A stretch of 64,000 bases of DNA from Bolinopsis microptera. Lineage: Eukaryota > Ctenophora > Tentaculata > Lobata > Bolinopsidae. The translations under genes and the position numbers were made by a program. A model generated the notes under the pieces. It did not search any database. It was given only the letters and a program-made list of their open reading frames with translations, and was not told where the DNA came from. This document shows positions 38,443-51,900 of the stretch, in pieces. The stretch is taken from NCBI RefSeq assembly GCF_026151205.1, contig NC_087081.1:11037113-11101112 (forward strand), written 5' to 3'. How positions within the stretch are numbered: position 1 is the first letter of the stretch; each line of letters starts with the position of its first letter.

Positions 38443-41050
38443 ATTATAGACTCATTAGATTCAGTAGTAGACTCGGAAACTGATATTCGAGATGTATGCT
38501 GTTAACTTGAACACTTTCTGAAGACAGTACGAGTGCAGAATCGATATCGATACAATCAAGCCGATAAAGATAATTAGTACATGATATACACTGTACAGTG
38601 TACAGTAGATCTGGCTTGAAATATTTTTGTGAAGACAATATTTCTCTCTGATTTCAAGTCCTGGCATAGTGTTTATGATTTCTGGAATGAAAACTTACCA
38701 TAAATTTATTGACAAATTGTTTCCCTCCTAGTTCATTTAGCTTATTAACTTGAATTACATTTCAGTACGTATCTAATATTCATCTTAAATTTACAAAAAT
38801 TGTATTATTGTTGCAAGATATGGACTGTAAATGATGTTTGGAGTGTATTTGTCTTATAATTGTTTAATCGAATTATTCGCTGGAAATAAAGATCGGTGAA
38901 AACCTTAGAACTCTCCCGAAAAATAGGCAACAATTTGCCGGCAGCTTAACAGTTCAAATCCCGCAGAATTATCCCGAATTATACTGCAAAACTGATCGGA
39001 CCCGCCTCGTAACAGATTCGCAGAATATTAGGACGTCTATAAGAAATTACATCTTTCAATATTTCTTATTAAAGTATTAAGTTACTTTGCAACGCTTCAA
39101 TCAATCTGAAAATCGTGTAAAATATTGACCGAGAGTAACATGCCGTCCCCGGGCTCATTGGTACTTAGTATTATATGAAGTAAGGTCAGGCCTGACACCC
39201 GACAGTGTCGTTTTTCCGAGCATCACGAGAATCAATTTTGATTTTATTCGCTGTTTCTCGACCTTTTAGTTTCACTAAAGTGTAATCGCTCAGCCATGAC
39301 CCACTAAGAGTTATACACAACCACTACTAGGAGTTATACACAACCACTACTAGGAGTTATACACAACCATGGAGCGTACTATCTGGCAGTAATTATTGTT
39401 GTGTTTCATCCAATAGAATAACTATACTGTGTACTAATAATGCCGAGCTGCTTGTAGCAAGCCGGATCACGGAATTATGAGAGTGCGGCGTCGCTGGGAG
39501 GTTCATTGAGGTGAGGATGTTAATATTAATAATATCAAATCATTGATATCAGACAAAAAATTAGTTTGATAACAGCAATGAAATAGCCTGTAAGGACCCT
39601 ACAAAGTGAAGGCTTTTACAATAAATCTAATTTATCGAGTTCTTCATCATGTTTTGCAGCTTTGCCAAGTCATTGTATAATATAAGACGGCCTTGTCAAA
39701 TGGTCCCTGGATGTTAATTAGTATTTGTCTAAACTATAATTTACTTTTTTTGTACGGAAGGGGAGGAGGGGAGATTTAACTAAAAGTAAATTGTAATAGC
39801 ATAATGTGAGTAATAGGAACTAGAGTTAAATTTGGTGACCGATTTAGCTGTTTTGTTGTTATTGTGACGTTACTGCTGTCCGCTATCACATATGATAGTA
39901 TTAGTACCATGATTACAGTGTCCAAGAGTAATAAATCTGAATTTATAAAATTCAAGAATAGAAATTGTTTAACTGACTCGCTTTTGATGCAAATTACGAA
40001 CTAAACCAATTCCTGACGCACCACAATTTCCCCGAATATCAGCTATTATATGAATAAAACTGTTTCTTGACAAAATATGCTCATCGTGCATGGCCTTGAT
40101 TTCCCAAATAGAATTTGTAGAGAGAACGGCATTTTTAAAAATCGTACTTTGAAAATTGATTATTTGATTCAATAATCATGAATTCAGCTGAGGTTATTTC
40201 TAAAATAATTGAAACTGTCAATTAGTCATGGTTAAATGTTTATATCAACAGAGAGCACGAACCAGTTTCGTTGCAACTTGATTAATACAAGTTGTAGAGG
40301 GATCATGGAATAAAAACGGGGGGATCTTAAATTTAATTATATCGCTATTGATTAGCTGATGATTTGCAACAACCTCACCACTCCTTCAAGATAAATTCAG
40401 ATTGTGTCTGATTTGATTCAGTAAGGACGTTAGGACCCTACTCTAATATGAGGAAGTAATTTACACGTTACGACATCTATGAACTAATGATCGGTGCAGA
40501 TAATTACCAAGAATAATCTGTTCCGATAATATCTCCATAATAGCTAAAATCTCAATGAATAATGCATATTCATAATTAAATTCCGGAAACGTCAAAGGCT
40601 TGAGACTCATTGAAATCACGAGGGCCGTACGGGTAAACGGTGTCTCAGACGGATATCAAGGGATATTCGTGTGGGTTACCAGGGGCTGTATATTGAAAAG
40701 TTTGCTCGGTTGCCAACTCCAAGATTTGTTTATTTATTGAATGAAGTTTTCATAATGCTTTGATCTTTAAGCTATCGCTTCAGATAGGTTTTTAATCGTT
40801 TGATTAGTAATTTTGTAATTATATGGTTTTGGGGCCCAAGTAGTACAGTCAAAAGCTGTAGAATATCTGCACGATGTGAGAAGCATTTTTCAAAACTTAG
40901 GAATAACGTTATAAACCAGTTATCTAATTAAATACTTAAAAAATTTGAAGACCTTTGTTCTCAGAATAAAAATTCTCGGTTTTACAAGTCTCTCTGCTTT
41001 GGTGCCTTATTTAGTATTATCACACCACTTTATTATTACTTTGATGTTCC
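38443..41050. other. Gene-poor region with a short tandem repeat
   Basis: At about 39306-39370 there are three copies of AGGAGTTATACACAACCACTACT. Apart from the 3' UTR of the preceding gene I see no coding signal. Confidence 0.5.
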
Positions 41051-41065
41051 ATATACTAGGACACA

Positions 41066-41210
41066 GTGAAACTATCGGACTACGGTGTAATTGTATGGGG
41101 ACTTACCACTCCTGACTCCATGGAATCATTAAAATATATTGACTCTGTCACATCGTTTCCTCAAATCAATTGTTACATATATATCTCAGTAATTGTGCTA
41201 CATTTTTGTT
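41066..41210. repeat. Diverged fragment of the 61-62 kb foldback arm
   Basis: GTGAAACTATCGGACTACG ... GTATGGGGACTTACCACTCC ... GACTCTGTCACATCGTTTCC parallels 61078-61190. A further piece (CTCTCTGGCCGGCCACGCAT) is at 44592-44630. Confidence 0.7.
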
Positions 41211-41697
41211 TCATACATATTGTAGGGTGTGTCTTTCGAGCAAAATTTGGTTTACATGCAAATTCTGTGGTTTTAATATTAAATTCTAGCTTAATTAAAG
41301 TAAGGGCTAAGAAAATATAGGTACCCACTATCAGGTAAATGTAAAAGCTTGTATGGTATTTTGATATACTTTTAAAGTCTGAAATAACCACACAATTCAA
41401 CCAATCAAATCAAGTAGAACATTCGGACTCATTGAATATAAGGGTCAAGGGACTAACCTGGGGAACCCAGGCTTAGTGTTATAAACACTACGATATGCAG
41501 CGGAATGACAGGCTGAGCGCAACCAATTAAAAAGTTAATAAGGGTGGCAATTAGCTTGTTGTTTCTAGGGAAACATAAAATCATGAAAGTAAACTCTAAT
41601 GGAAATAATTCCATGTTTTCACTCGTGTACATCTTTAACTGTACTTAATTTTGAATATACAAATAATTTTACTTATCGATTATGTACTTTGGCTTAC

Positions 41698-42915
41698 CCC
41701 ATTAGGGACGACGAGTTTTAAAGTTTGCCGATTTTGATGCCGTTTAACACACTAGGTCACTTTACAGCAAAAATGAGATATCCAAAAAAGCTAATCTGTA
41801 TCTCGTTTACTTTAAAAGATACAGCTATGGTCGCATACGACCCACTCGTCCGGGTCGCAAACGACCCATCACGGTTTTTTCGGCTTTAACTTCTGAAACA
41901 AAGACGTTAGGATAAAATAAAAACTGTAGCATAAGTTAAAAACATATGGTCAATACTGTGTAACTCTAACTTTTTAAAAATAAAGAATTTGGGTCATTAA
42001 CGACCCACTCGGCTCACTTGCTTATTATTACATATGTCCATGTAACTTCTTGAATTCAGCCTAAAGCATGACATCATAAGTTCAAAATCGCCTCTCAGCA
42101 AGTGATAATTATCATAAACTGCGAAAAATCGGTTAAATGGGTCATTAGCGACCCACTAGGACCACAAAATTGATTAATTAAATATAATGTTGTCAAACTT
42201 TTACAAATATTAGTATAAAAACATGTTATATCTTGGTCATTACTCCTGTACGTTGATTTAACTTTTAAAATCGATCAACTGGGTCAATAACGACCCACTC
42301 GGAAGTTGAACCACCTCATCAATTATTATCAGTATCATGCTGTTCCACCTTCAAGAAAGACACTCGTAGGTCTTAATTCCACGCAAACCACGGGTGGCTG
42401 ACTACTAGCCCTTCTGAGATCTGGAGTCTCACGGTAATCTGCAGATCACGTCACCCAATGACTGACGAATAATGGGCAGAATTGGATAGATAGGTAGGTG
42501 AGTTTATCAGCTGTTAGTACACGACCGTAATGTCGTGAGACAGCAAACAACATGCCTATCTTTTCCCGATTCCTAGAACGTCCAAGAAGAACTATACAAC
42601 TGCTGGATTCAGATTTCAGATGGCTGCATCTACTCTCTTCTGTCTTCGCAGCTCCCTTTCTTTACTTCTTAGGGGCCGTTCATATATTACGTAATCACTT
42701 ATTGGACAATTTTTACGCCCCCCCGGCCCCCCCCCCCACCACATAGCTATTATGTCAAAATTACACAAGCTTAATCATTTGGAAACTCCCCTCCCTCTCG
42801 GCCGATTACGTAATACTTGTTTTCGTTTTGAAAGCTGCCTCGTTGTTGTGGGATTTGTTACCCAAAACGAGGTAGTTGTCTGAGAGATTGCTGGTTGCAG
42901 CACCGCCAGCCAAAT

Positions 42916-42947
<32 letters not shown>

Positions 42948-44394
42948 CTTTTTCCTTGTCCTTCTTCACAGAGCTGTAGATGTAGCCATCTGAATGCAGC
43001 AGTTGTTATTCTCGTACTTTCTAGGAATGAAAAAAACATATTGGCATGTTGGATTAGAATATGCAATTTGACCACTCGTCTTTCAGTATTTACCCAAGGT
43101 TACATGATATCTCGTATACTTCGTTCAGGGGATTTTTCTTGAGTGACATGATCTGATCACCGTGGGACCCTGGGTCTCAAGCGGTGGGTTGTAGCAGGTC
43201 GTTTACCAAGATTCGAAATTGACGAAAAAGGTAACAGAATCTAATAAGCAACAACAACAGCATGGCTATTACCTAGCAAGTTAGGAACGAGGGCCGATTC
43301 CTTTTCTTTTGCGGCACGGCCACGGTCCTTTCGGTACAGATTTCCACGCACCATAGTATTATAGTCAGGACGCAACTCCAGGCATATGCAGTAGTGTTAT
43401 TCTCGCAGCTCTTTGATAAGTGATGACGGCCCTTCAGTTGGCCCTGGATCTCAGAAGGGCTAGTAGTCAGCCACCCGTGGTTTGCGTGGAATTAAGACCT
43501 ACGAGTGTCTTTCTTGAAGGTGGAACAGCATGATACTGATAATAATTGATGAGGTGGTTCAACTTCCGAGTGGGTCGTTATTGACCCAGTTGATCGATTT
43601 TAAAAGTTAAATCAACGTACAGGAGTAATGACCAAGATATAACATGTTTTTATACTAATATTTGTAAAAGTTTGACAACATTATATTTAATTAATCAATT
43701 TTGTGGTCCTAGTGGGTCGCTAATGACCCATTTAACCGATTTTTCGCAGTTTATGATGATTATCACTTGCTGAGAGGCGATTTTGAACTTATGATGTCAT
43801 GCTTTAGGCTGAATTCAAGAAGTTACATGGACATATGTAATAATAAGCAAGTGAGCCGAGTGGGTCGTTAATGACCCAAATTCTTTATTTTTAAAAAGTT
43901 AGAGTTACACAGTATTGACCATATGTTTTTAACTTATGCTACAGTTTTTATTTTATCCTAACGTCTTTGTTTCAGAAGTTAAAGCCGAAAAACCGTGATG
44001 GGTCGTTTGCGACCCGGACGAGTGGGTCGTATGCGACCGCAGTTAGTAAACAGCGTCTAGCTCTGTTTGTGAACATCAGATTATCACGGGCTTTTCATAT
44101 GTCTCAAGGAAATCGTTGCCCGCAACTTTTTGTCCTCAACAAAATAAGCCTACATAAAGTTTTAATGTCCCAATCAAGGCAAGAAGTAAAGTAAAATATT
44201 TTCCAATTATGACGACTAATTAGCCTAATTATTTAGTTGTTAGTAATTAATTGGGTCTCGACTGGAAAGTCAATAATGTAGCCCAATAAATTTTGAGCAT
44301 ATGTGCGAAAGATTCGTTGCGTTTAGTATTATGGTTTGTCCTCTATAGCCTCTAGAAAAGGTGGGTCGTAAACGACCCTATCGTCCCTAATGGG
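41698..44394. mobile_element. 2.7-kb palindromic element, piggyBac-like ends
   Basis: The ends CCCATTAGGGACGA and TCGTCCCTAATGGG are perfect complements, each flanked by TTAC (41694-41697 and 44395-44398). CCC...GGG ends and a 4-bp TTA-type duplication resemble piggyBac, whose usual site is TTAA. Arms of about 0.8-0.9 kb (to about 42530 and from about 43400) carry repeated palindromes such as GGGTCGTTAATGACCC and GGGTCGCAAACGACCC. The interior (42530-43140) holds two inverted copies of a short open segment (FLERPRRTIQLL...FRWLHL and FLESTRITTAAFRWLHL). No transposase is seen. Confidence 0.75.
42916..42947. repeat. Poly-G run (32 G)
   Basis: Uninterrupted homopolymer, length likely inexact in the assembly. 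It lies within the interior of the palindromic element. Confidence 0.9.
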
Positions 44395-44539
44395 TTACGC
44401 ACACTTGACACTTTTGTCTAATTTCTCATATCTATGAAGGTGTTCTGGACTCTCGGTAGCTCAAAAAAACACAGGAGACCATTTTGGTATTTTGGACTGT
44501 TACCCTTTCCCTTTCCTTCGTATTTTCCTTATTTGGTGA

Positions 44540-45440
44540 GCATGAGTGGCGACGCGATGTTTTAATTAATTGAAATATTGATTGATCAACTCTCTGGCCG
44601 GCCACGCATATGCGGATATATGTATTTGATTTGATTTGATAGTAAGAAAGTATGAATTATCGTTTGAGGCAAATGAATAAAATGTGTTTATGGTCGGAAC
44701 AGACGGTCCGTGACTCGAGCCGTGACAACTCTCACGACTCTAGTCAGTATGTTTAGAGGTAACGAAAAGGACGAATCATCGAGGCTCCGTTACAACAGTA
44801 TCTTGTATTTCTTGCAATTTCTTCTTGCCTATTCTTTGGAAATAACTTATTGGCTTTTTACCAATTGGCTCTTACCTTCCTTTTCAAATAACATTATGTG
44901 TTAACTGCTCGTAGTCGTAACTTAGAAAGCTTTGTTAATATTATATTGTTGCCTTTTATCATCGTGATATGTAGTACTCTATACCTACTCTATAAGTATA
45001 GTGCACTAAGATGAGAAGTATGTACGGTACCCGGCTTAAAGTACCTACGTACGGTAAAACCTTTCCGAAAGGTACGTACCGTACCTTTCCTCTTGCGGTA
45101 CAAATATGGGAAACTTTTTAATTTTGTATTTTATCTATTCAACTTCGCAAGTTGCTGAATTAGGCAAAATATTGTGAAAGTCGACACAGCAGCAAAGGAA
45201 TATGGGTGACGAACGTATAATACTACATAAAACTAATAGCTTATTTCGTAATCTCGTGATTAAGCTGTAGACTGCCAGCGTCATGGCAGTCAAATAATCT
45301 TGGATCAGAGTAAAAATTTCAGAACAGCAGACAATTTGTAACTCACCACGAATTTCAAAATTTTTATGAATTTCAAAATTTTGCTAAATTGTGGCTTTTG
45401 TACCTTTTGGTTCAGTTTAAAGGTACGTACTTCTCTTCTT
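44540..45440. other. Upstream region of TSP1 gene copy 1, repeat fragments
   Basis: Contains a piece of the foldback arm (44592-44630) and a GTACGTACCGTACC palindromic patch at about 45027-45090. From about 45440 the sequence is homologous to the upstream region of copy 2 (from about 62140). Confidence 0.55.
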
Positions 45441-45962
45441 AGATAGTGCACCTATTTAGAATTGGCGGTAGAATCGGTAAGGTCAGCTTATCAAAATACA
45501 CATAAATATCAATCCAATCATAAATGAACCACTTTCAAGTTTCAACCGTTTCTACGGCAAAAAATACGTTCAGTAAAGTAATATGTTCATAGTACATAAC
45601 GTTTCGATTAGAAATACCGTAAGGCCCTCTATTATTAAAACTAGAAATATCAAACGTCAGTTCTAAATCGTTGCATTAAAGATAGTACATTGTACAATCT
45701 GTCAACTCGATATTAGACAATACCAACCTCTTTATGACACATTTAGATCTTTATTACAAATTTGTAATCTTAAAATGTGCAGTACGTCTGCACTTTTAAA
45801 TGGTTTGTAAGCTTTTTATTTATTTTTCTCAATTTTTATTTTCAACCGATCAATGTTAAAACTACTAGTATGATCTTTTCATCAAGAAATATCGGGGCCT
45901 ACTGTATATGAGTATTGAATGAACAATCAGACATAACAATTTGTTCTTTTAAAAGGCATAGA

Positions 45963-48900
45963 ATGAAAGAAATGAAGTTGCTGTGGTTCCTTTTAACCTT
46001 GGTGCAACTGTTTTCCGGAGTGAGTTCATTTAGAAGAAATAGTGGTCGCAGACGGACAAATACGAGTTGTAAGTTTGGGATATGTTTTTAAAGATTTTGA
46101 TTGTTTGTTTGGAATTTTGTTATCGATTTGCCATACTAACATTAACCACTGGTGGGTGTCTACATTCCTGACATTTACCACTGACTTAGTTCTGCAATTC
46201 GTTTGTGCAATTCTTTTCATTGGGTAAATAAGATTCGGGAATAGGGCTTACTAAAAAGTAAAAACAATTCGCTTCAACAGAACTTTCCTTTGTTTGCCAA
46301 GGTCGTGCTTGCCAGCACTGTAATCTTGATCAATTGCACCTGAAGTTATCATTGAAAACTACAACGTCAGTCTGTAGCCATAGTGGAACAAGTTTATCCT
46401 TTTCTGTTTGTGGTCATATCAGTATCAAGATTTTTGAAAGATTGATCTAAAAAGATACTCAAATAGCGTACTGATGTTCACTTTAACTCAGGCACTCTGA
46501 AACTGGGTCTTCACTACATATCCTCGCAAGGAGGAGAAAGCACTCTAGTAATTAGTGGGCCTACAGAAGATCTAGCTCTGAGTGGATTCCACGAGACCAT
46601 GTCTCGTTATAAAATTTAAGGAAACGAAATTTGGGCGTTTTATGATAAACCAAACTTTGAGGATCTTCTGTTTACTGCGACTGGGCCTATTGGTTGGACT
46701 ATGGTTGATAGTAAACACAATGATAAGGTCTCGTCTGTTAGACCAGTGAGTGGCTTTAGATAATATAAATATATTTGTGTGGAAACTCGTGAGTCAATGG
46801 GGAGAAATGTCCTGCTTGATTGATTTCTCCTCAAGTTTATCAAAGACAGTACTAACTACTATGATAAGATTTAGATATTGCATCTCTATCGCTTAATATC
46901 CTGACTTTGGATTAGTGACTATTTCTAACGATAAGTCAATGGCAGCATTTCAGAGTACCAGTTCAATTCATTTTAAATTATACCACCAAGCCCCTTTTTT
47001 TTCTTTAAAAAAAAAGAGAGGCTGGGCCAAGATAGCCCACGAAAAGATAGCATTGAGATGCTCTGCCTACCTCTGGGGTGTGGCAACCCTGGGGAAGGTT
47101 GCCCGTGAAATCAAGCCCCGTTATATTATCAATCTAATGTTCTTAAAGATTGACCTGGCCTAGAAAGATAGCGGACTGATGTACACTTTAACTCAGGTTT
47201 TACGATAAAAGACATTTTGGGGGTCTTCTGTTTACTGCTACTGGGCCTATTGGTTGGACTATGGTTGATAGTAGATACATTTATACGGTTGCGTCTGTCA
47301 GACCAACCATAAACAGCAGTGTGGGGCTTTGTTTTAATAAATTTGATACAAGACAAACGCCACTCTTGACAAAAGGAGCTGATAAGGACTCCTCGAACTA
47401 CATTAAATATATTCCTTCTGTATCATCTTATTAGAGCTTTTCATTTAGAGCTAGGGTGCTACACTTGGCTAAAACGTGTCCATATCATTACAATAATACT
47501 CAATAAATTTAATGGGCTGCAGTGTTGTAATTAGTTAAAAACAATATTGTACTAGAAACCTACCAGTCAAATGTTTAAATTGGTAACAGCTAAAGGTTGC
47601 TTTTTGGTCAATTTTTTGTGATTTTTAAGCCATTGCCTTGGAAATTTCGACGATTAAAATGTAGTATAGATTACAACAACAATTTTAAAATTGGCCGTAC
47701 AACTACAAATAAGCCCGACAAGTTCTTTGCATTCAAAACAAAAACATGTTATATACAATTATACTGTTATACAAGTTACAACGAATCAAATTCACCGTCT
47801 GCCAATATCGACATTCGACTCGAATACACGTCTTGCACAACTATGTTCCCGACCACCTACCTGCCTATAACATGATTTTTAAATGTTTCCTCCCCAAAAA
47901 TATTTAAATCTAAATGTGACAGGTAAGGTTCACGACGGGGGTTGGTCAGATTGGGAGGAATGGACTAACTGTATCTGTGATGGTGATGGTGCAGGGTTAA
48001 GAAAGAGAACTAGAGTTTGTGATAATCCTAGACCTTTTGGTTGTTACGGCAAACAGGCTAAGTAAGTGTCTTAGTTCTACAAAGACCTTAGGTTACATTA
48101 TCATTTGTTCGTTCAATTGGACTTTAAAATGTTCAATATGGTTTAAAAGAGATTTGACTACTTGCGTGTAAAGTTGCTAAATACAATATTTGATAACTAC
48201 TGCAACTTCGTAATACGCTGGTATGTCAGTCGTACAACTGCGAAAACTCGCAACAAAACACAATGAACAGTAAACAGTAATCACTATAACTTATTATCAG
48301 TAATAGTCCTCACTACAAACATAACATTACAATCTACCGTAGAGACTGTCAAGGATTAGCTTACGAAACAAAGGTTTGTGATGCTCACGAGCAGTGCTGT
48401 GACGCGGGCAAGAAAGTAGATGGAGGGTGGACGGATTGGAGTGATTGGAGTAATTGTGACTGTGATCTCGAAACAGAGACTGGAACTAGGAACAAAACAC
48501 GTACTTGTGATAATCCTGCGCCTGCTTGTGGTGGCAGGTCTCTTCCTATTTCTCTTACTAGTTCAAATCGTTTTATATAGTAAGATTTCGTTTTGTATTT
48601 ACTTTCATTAAAGACTCTTGCAATAAACTCAACTCATGAAAATCACCCCAGTAAATGCGAAGGATCAACAAGTGTTAGTGAGGAATGCAACGAGCAGTGC
48701 TGCAAGGACTGCTGTAAAACTGAAAATGGGGGCTGGTCTGACTACAGTGAATGGGGTCCATGTTTCTGTAACCATACTGACGGTACTGGTGCTATAACCC
48801 GAACAAGGGAATGTACAAAACCAACCCCTTCTTGTAGTGGCAGGTATTTAAACATTTTCTTGTTGTAAGATTTAAAGAAAAAGAAATTGGATAATTATAT

Positions 48901-51900
48901 CATCAGCAAAAACTTTCAAATTTTAAACCTAATTTAATTCACTCACCTCTATATTGCAGCGAATGTATTGGACCAAAAGTTGAAACAGGGAGCTGTGACG
49001 GGGACTGTTGCCAGACAACCCACGGGGGTTGGTCCGAGTGGAAGGAGTCCGGTTCCTGCCAGTGTAACTCAGATGTAGGCTCCGGGACTTGGACTAAAAC
49101 CCGGCATTGTAACAGTCCCTACCCTCAATGTGGGGGTAGTTTTTGTGAGGGTGATAGTGTGCTGACGGGAAACTGCGACGAAGAATGCTGTGAGTAGATT
49201 GCTATCCAAGTCTTACTTTTCCCATGGTGTCTGTTTTTTTGGAACTGATACCAACAACCACCAATTTGATTGGATCAATGCAAAAAAAAAAACATCCGAT
49301 TTCTGTATTATCTCTGACCACCTTTAATCCACCAGGTCAAACAGTGGACGGAGGTTGGGCGGAGTGGAGGAGCTGGAACAGTTGTGTTTGTGACTACAGT
49401 TCTGGAGCTGGGGTGAAGACCAGGACTAGGAGCTGCACAGATCCCGCTCCTTTCTGCCACGGATCGTAAGTTGGGGAGGCGGGCATGTTTTCAAGGAAGA
49501 GTGATTGTGACATAGAATCGAATCATTCGGACATTTTTATCCGGAAACAGGTATCCTGAAATAAAAACTTTCTTCTTTCAGTGATTGTGATGGCGACCGA
49601 GTGGAATATGGTGTTTGTCTTTTTGAGTGCTGTAAGTTTATTTTCAATTAAAAAATTGAAACTTTGTATAATAGAACAGAAAAAAGTTTGATTGGATTAT
49701 TTTCAGACATATTCAAGCGTTTAAAAAAGTACAACTCAGGTAAATCAGTGCATGGAGGCTGGACAAATTGGTCCTCTTGGAATATGTGCGTCTGTGACTA
49801 CATCTCTGGAACTGGAAACATGATAAGATCCAGATCCTGTACAGATCCCGCTCCTTCCTGTCATGGACAGTAAGTCATTGTCATTTTTATTTAGTTTATT
49901 TTAAACGTTGTCAGGCTATACATTGTTCCTTACACTATGCGACTACATTAACAATTACATGAACTATTACTACCGTTTGATAGAGGAATGGAGCCAAGTT
50001 AGATGATTTTGGAATTGATCCGGGTTTTAAATTACAACTCTGTTATTTTTCAGGGACTGCGTGGGGAATATCCTGGAACATACATCCTGTGATGATCAAT
50101 GCTGTGAGTTGGAACATTTGAGATGTTTATTTTACCATTTCAATTGTTTAAATATTCGAATATTTTAAAAATTTTAATGATCAATCAGACGTTAGTGATC
50201 AAAAAGTTGCAATGAGTTTGAAATTTTAATTGACTCTAGAATTTTTGTATCAACACACTGAATAACGTATTCTCGCATTTCGAGCTTTTTAACTCGATGA
50301 TTTTAATTTCTATTCCCAAAAGGTGAATCAGTAAACGGGAACTGGACAAGTTGGGGATCTTGGAGCATGTGTGTCTGTGATTACAATGCTGGTACTGGAT
50401 CTCATATGAGAACCAGATCCTGTACAGATCCTGCCCCTTCCTGTCATGGAGCGTAAGTAAGATTATAAATGTCACATTGTTCAAAACAAATACCGTGTCG
50501 CGTGTGATGCGCATCCTGTTGTACAAGATTTATAGATTTCAGTAGAGTAGCCTGATCCCACCATATAATGTAAGCAGGTTTTTTGGGCTGAGTTTGAATG
50601 AATTGATAACTTGATGTGAATAGTCAGCGGTTACAGAGTCACTGAATCAACAACAGGCACCTCCTGATAAAACTTAAATAAGCTTATTTAAACACTCCCA
50701 AACTAATGACTTTTACCTTCAGGGACTGTGAGGGTAATATGGTGGAGCACGGAAAGTGTGATCATCAGTGCTGTTAGTTATTATCTTAGTTTCTTATCAG
50801 TTATAGGTAGTACAGCTATCAATTCTACATTCTACAATCTACATATTACATGTGACCCTATTTTCTAAACCTAGGTCATTACAGCTTTACGAGCAGTCGA
50901 GTAAACGGGCAGAAAAGTTTGGAGCCATCACGTGCATCATGTCAAGTTTATGATCTGCAAATTGGCTGCATTTCAACTGAGAAGTGTTAATTTAGGAAGT
51001 AGTCCGAACATTAACAATTAGCTGAACTGTCATCATGTTGTTATCTCCAACACACACACTTGATTCAGGTACTCTAGTGAACGGGAACTGGAACAGTTGG
51101 GGTAACTGGAGCACATGTATTTGTGATTACAATGCTGGTACAGGATCTCAGATGAGAACCAGAGCCTGTACAGATCCTGCCCCTGCATGTCATGGAGCGT
51201 AAGTAAACTTAAATGAACAAAAAACAGTTGAAAATAGAATCGTCTTATTTTTCCCAATTATAGATAGATACTTGATTAATGCAATGTTTGCTTGATGTAC
51301 TTTAACTATAATTACTAAGGGTAGGGGTACTTTAGCTATCAGTATTTTTGGATAATAAGATATTTTGCAGAGATTGCGAAGGAGATATGATTGAACACGG
51401 CAAATGTGACGATCAATGCTGTAAGTTTTATAAACCCATCGTTCATTCCCTACTACAAATATCTTACACCTTACATTATAAATCATTGTTTCAGTTTATC
51501 ATATTGTACCATTGTCCACTGTCCAGTTTGTTATAAAGTTGTTGATAATTATAAACTTTCTCTTTGATTATAAGGCACGTCACTGAACGGAGGATGGAGT
51601 GAGTGGGCTGACTGGGGACCTTGTATTTGCGAGAGTAACTCTACTAGTACTAAAGGGGTTATCAGGAGGGATCGGTATTGTACTAACCCTCAACCCTCCT
51701 GTCACGGCAAGTACGTATGTTGTAAGTATGTAGTACGTATGTAGTACGTATGTAGTACGTATGTAGTACGTATGTAGTACGTATGTAGTTCGTATGTAGT
51801 ATGTATGTAGTACGTATGTAGTACGTATGTAGTACGTATGTAATACGTATGTAGTACGTATGTAGTACGTATGTAGTACGTATGTAGTACGTATGTAGTA

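Noticed and set aside
42775..43142. Poly-Pro / poly-Gly ORFs around 42.9 kb
   Set aside because: Produced by the 32-G homopolymer.
45027..45090. GTACGTACC palindromes as a regulatory site
   Set aside because: Low-complexity palindromic patch with no further support.
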